Assembly (NCBI RefSeq): GCF_900089455.2
Contig: NZ_LT907988.1
Location: forward strand, 2,666,001 to 2,730,000
Length of the DNA: 64,000 bases
Reading direction: 5' to 3'
Source of the DNA: Orrella dioscoreae
GTDB taxonomy: Bacteria > Pseudomonadota > Gammaproteobacteria > Burkholderiales > Burkholderiaceae_B
Position 1 is the stretch's first letter. Each line of letters starts with the position of its first letter. Under the pieces are notes generated by a model. It did not search any database. It was not told where the DNA came from and was given only the letters and a program-made list of their open reading frames with translations. A program made the position numbers and the translations under genes. Below are positions 61,846-64,000 of this stretch, in pieces.

Positions 61846-63087
61846 TCATTTTGGTGTCAATGGTTCGCGCATCCCGATCCTGCCGAACAGCCTGAAGATG
61901 ATCAAGATAGATGCCAGGGCGACGCCGCTGGCCGCGCCGAAGATCGCCCCGTACCCCAGTCGCTCGGCCAGCCATCCCACCGCCACGCCGCCCACCATGG
62001 TCACGATGCCGTCCGTGCATTGCAGGATGGTGAAATCCACGCCGGCCTGCCGCGGGTCGGCCAGACGCATGAACTGCGAATACAGGGCGACAAAGCCGAA
62101 CGACATGACACCGGAAGAGGCCATCAGCGCCACCGATACGATCACCTGCAAGGGGGCGTCCATGCCCAGGGCGATGGCCGCGAGGCATGCCAGCAGGACC
62201 GCCTGCGCCAGCAAGGAGATCGCCAGCACCTTGGCGGGTCCCAGGTAGCGCACGCACGCCCCGCCCGATACGGCCCCGCTCAATCCCAGCACCACGCTGC
62301 CCGCCCCGTTCAAGACGCCGATCATGGACAGGCTGAACCCCTGGTCGACCAGGAACGGGCCCAGCATGGCCAGTCCCCACTTCTGTGCGGCGACAAACAG
62401 GGCCGTCGCCACGATCGCGTCCCGCATCTCGGGACGGGCAAACGCGGCCAAGAGCATCGGACGATGGCTGCGGGTCCCCACCGCGTTCCCCCGCCCCAGC
62501 CCCAGGGAGAACGGCAAGCCCAGCACGAGCACCAGTGCCGCCATGGCGAAGCAGGCCGAGCGCCAGCCAAGCTGCGCCACCAGCACCAGAAAGAGGCCGG
62601 CACCGATGGCGGAGCCGAGGTAGGAACTGCCGACCTGCGCAGCATTGCCCCAGCCGTGATGGCGGCGCGGCAGGTGCTCGACGGCGTAGCCGTCGCAGGC
62701 GATATCGGTGGTTGCCGCCACGAATGCCACAAATGACAGGCAGGCCACCTGGGAGAGCAGGCTTTCCCCCAGCAGGCCCGCGATGGCCAGGCCCAGCGCG
62801 CACAACGCGTTGCCGACGAGCACGACGAGGTTGGAGCGGTCCCCGCCGACGGCCGGCAGCCGGAACCGGTCCACCGCAGGGGCCCACAGGAATTTGAGAG
62901 ACCAGGGCAGGACCGTGATGTACAACAGGCCGATGCGCTCCAGCGATGCGCCCGCATCGCGCAGCACCGCCGGCAAGCCGATGATGGTCAGCCCGGCGAT
63001 GACACTTTGCCCGACATAGACGCCTGCGATCGCCATGATGATGGCGGCCGACGACGGCGCGCCAACGGGCGCACGCATGCCGGCCAT
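61846..63087 (-). CDS. RhtX/FptX-like MFS siderophore permease
   Basis: Membrane protein of 413 residues with twelve predicted helices. The N-terminal VGQSVIAGLTIIGLPAVLRDAG and LPWSLKFLWAPAVDRFRLP, and the DIACDGYAVEHL loop, resemble the RhtX/FptX single-protein siderophore importers and the related AmpG permeases. Lying directly before the siderophore sigma gene, it most likely carries the ferric siderophore across the inner membrane. The ATG overlaps the LysR stop (TGATG), so it is coupled to that regulator. Confidence 0.8.
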   Translation of the reverse strand: MAGMRAPVGAPSSAAIIMAIAGVYVGQSVIAGLTIIGLPAVLRDAGASLERIGLLYITVLPWSLKFLWAPAVDRFRLPAVGGDRSNLVVLVGNALCALGLAIAGLLGESLLSQVACLSFVAFVAATTDIACDGYAVEHLPRRHHGWGNAAQVGSSYLGSAIGAGLFLVLVAQLGWRSACFAMAALVLVLGLPFSLGLGRGNAVGTRSHRPMLLAAFARPEMRDAIVATALFVAAQKWGLAMLGPFLVDQGFSLSMIGVLNGAGSVVLGLSGAVSGGACVRYLGPAKVLAISLLAQAVLLACLAAIALGMDAPLQVIVSVALMASSGVMSFGFVALYSQFMRLADPRQAGVDFTILQCTDGIVTMVGGVAVGWLAERLGYGAIFGAASGVALASILIIFRLFGRIGMREPLTPK

Positions 63088-63980
63088 CAGCGCGTCAGCC
63101 CTGACGCCAGCAAGGCCGTGCCCGCCATCTCGGCGATGTCCTCGAACACCTTGGTGTCTCCCATCACGGGGAACGAGGCATAGATGGGCAAGGGCGGCAC
63201 CGGCCGCGTCACCGCGAGCAGATCGATGGTGCCGTCGTCCAGCTCACGCTGCACGATGGCGCGCGGCAGGATCGCGATTGCAATGCCCGAGACCACCATC
63301 TGCAGGGTCACCGCCAAGGAGTTGCAGGTGTTGATGTTCGGCGGCGATACCCGCGAACTGGCGAACCAGCCCATGGTGAGCGCATGCAGCGACGACGGCG
63401 CGGGCACGCTCAGGATGGGCAGGCGCGCCAGGTCCGCGGGACTGTGGGGCTCGCGCTGCTTCAGCTTGCCCTTGGCGCTGACCCAGCACATGTCGGAGTC
63501 GCCCAGCAACACGTCGCGCACTTGCGGGTGTTCGCTGGGGTTGGTCAGGATGGCGAAGTCCAGCCCGCCTGCCGTGATGCGGCTGCGCAGCATCGATCCG
63601 ACATCCACCGTGAGTTCGACGTTCAGTTCGGGATACCGCTCGCCCAGCGTCGCCAGGAACGCGCCCAGCCCGGCCAGCGCCGCGGACTCGTTCGAGCCGA
63701 TGCGCAGCAGGCCGCGCAAGGGCATGGCGTCATCCGCCAGGATGTTGTCGGCCAGGTCCAGCAGTGTCTCGGCCTTCTTCAGGAAAGCCAGGCCCCTGGG
63801 GGTCAGCTCGGTTCCCTGCGCGTGACGCTCGAACAGCTTGTAGCCGACCGTGGATTCCAACTCATGGATACGCGCCGATACCGTCGGCTGCGCCAGGTGC
63901 TGCTGGCGGGACGCGGCATGCAGGCTCTTGAGCCGGGCGACCCAGTAGAACGTCTCGATCTGACTAAGGGAAAGCTTCAT
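63087..63980 (-). CDS. LysR-family regulator
   Basis: Complete regulator of 297 residues. The N-terminal helix-turn-helix is SLHAASRQQHLAQPTVSARIHELESTVGYKLFERHAQGTELTPRG, followed by an effector domain (RGLLRIGSNESAALAGLGAFLATLGERYPELNVEL). It is coupled by a one-base overlap to the RhtX-like permease gene. Whether it controls siderophore transport is inferred only from that coupling. The remaining 20 bases of the window hold only its upstream region. Confidence 0.82.
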   Translation of the reverse strand: MKLSLSQIETFYWVARLKSLHAASRQQHLAQPTVSARIHELESTVGYKLFERHAQGTELTPRGLAFLKKAETLLDLADNILADDAMPLRGLLRIGSNESAALAGLGAFLATLGERYPELNVELTVDVGSMLRSRITAGGLDFAILTNPSEHPQVRDVLLGDSDMCWVSAKGKLKQREPHSPADLARLPILSVPAPSSLHALTMGWFASSRVSPPNINTCNSLAVTLQMVVSGIAIAILPRAIVQRELDDGTIDLLAVTRPVPPLPIYASFPVMGDTKVFEDIAEMAGTALLASGLTR

Positions 63981-64000
63981 GATAGAAATTGGCGCTGCGC

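Noticed and set aside
1-64000. CRISPR arrays, insertion sequences, prophage, tRNA or rRNA genes
   Set aside because: No regularly spaced repeats, transposase motifs, phage genes or tRNA-like cloverleaf sequences were seen by eye; a model-based scan was not possible.

Overview
The window is high-GC DNA from a betaproteobacterium. Gene content (globin-coupled cyclase of the BpeGReg type, alcaligin-type siderophore genes, Bug-family binding protein, ImuA/ImuB/DnaE2 cassette) points to Alcaligenaceae, most likely Achromobacter or Bordetella. It looks like ordinary chromosome: no tRNA, rRNA, insertion sequence, prophage or CRISPR array was seen. What stands out is three separate iron or heme acquisition loci in 64 kb.

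Layout. 1-6.5 kb: a Fur-box-preceded hydroxamate-siderophore receptor followed by a complete ABC importer (lipoprotein, two permeases, ATPase). 6.5-8.2 kb: a YadGH-type ABC exporter. 8.4-12.3 kb: a PaoABC-type molybdenum aldehyde oxidoreductase. 12.5-19.1 kb: housekeeping and hypothetical genes (methyltransferase, DUF1415, hexose-6-phosphate mutarotase, SDR epimerase, a 25-residue membrane peptide, ArfB, NRDE protein, old yellow enzyme with an ArsR regulator). 19.2-24.6 kb: the SOS mutagenesis cassette imuA-imuB-dnaE2 behind a LexA box with intact CTGT-N8-ACAG. 24.7-33.1 kb: YqeY, a lipoprotein, a GntR-controlled DHDPS-like/Bug pair, a UvrD-like helicase, a globin-coupled diguanylate cyclase and a DUF454 protein.

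33.1-44.1 kb is a full HasA hemophore locus, all on the minus strand: heme oxygenase, ECF sigma factor, FecR-type anti-sigma factor, HasR-type receptor with a signalling domain, the secreted hemophore HasA, and its type I exporter (ATPase, adaptor, TolC-like channel). Fur boxes lie before the sigma gene and before hasR, and hairpins flank hasA. HasA would be exported by HasDEF, capture heme, and deliver it to HasR. HasR would import it and signal through the anti-sigma/sigma pair, and HemO would release the iron.

44.3-53 kb: a tandem glycine riboswitch before a DadA-like dehydrogenase, methylmalonate-semialdehyde dehydrogenase with a divergent LysR gene, two unknown small genes, a CoA-transferase/enoyl-CoA hydratase pair and MetQ. 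53.1-64 kb: a siderophore locus on the minus strand (LysR, RhtX/FptX-like permease, Fur box, ECF sigma, FecR, receptor with signalling domain, N-monooxygenase, MFS exporter, AlcC/DesD-type NIS synthetase). It has the hydroxylase and the condensing enzyme of an alcaligin/putrebactin-type pathway, but the N-acyltransferase normally required is not in the window.
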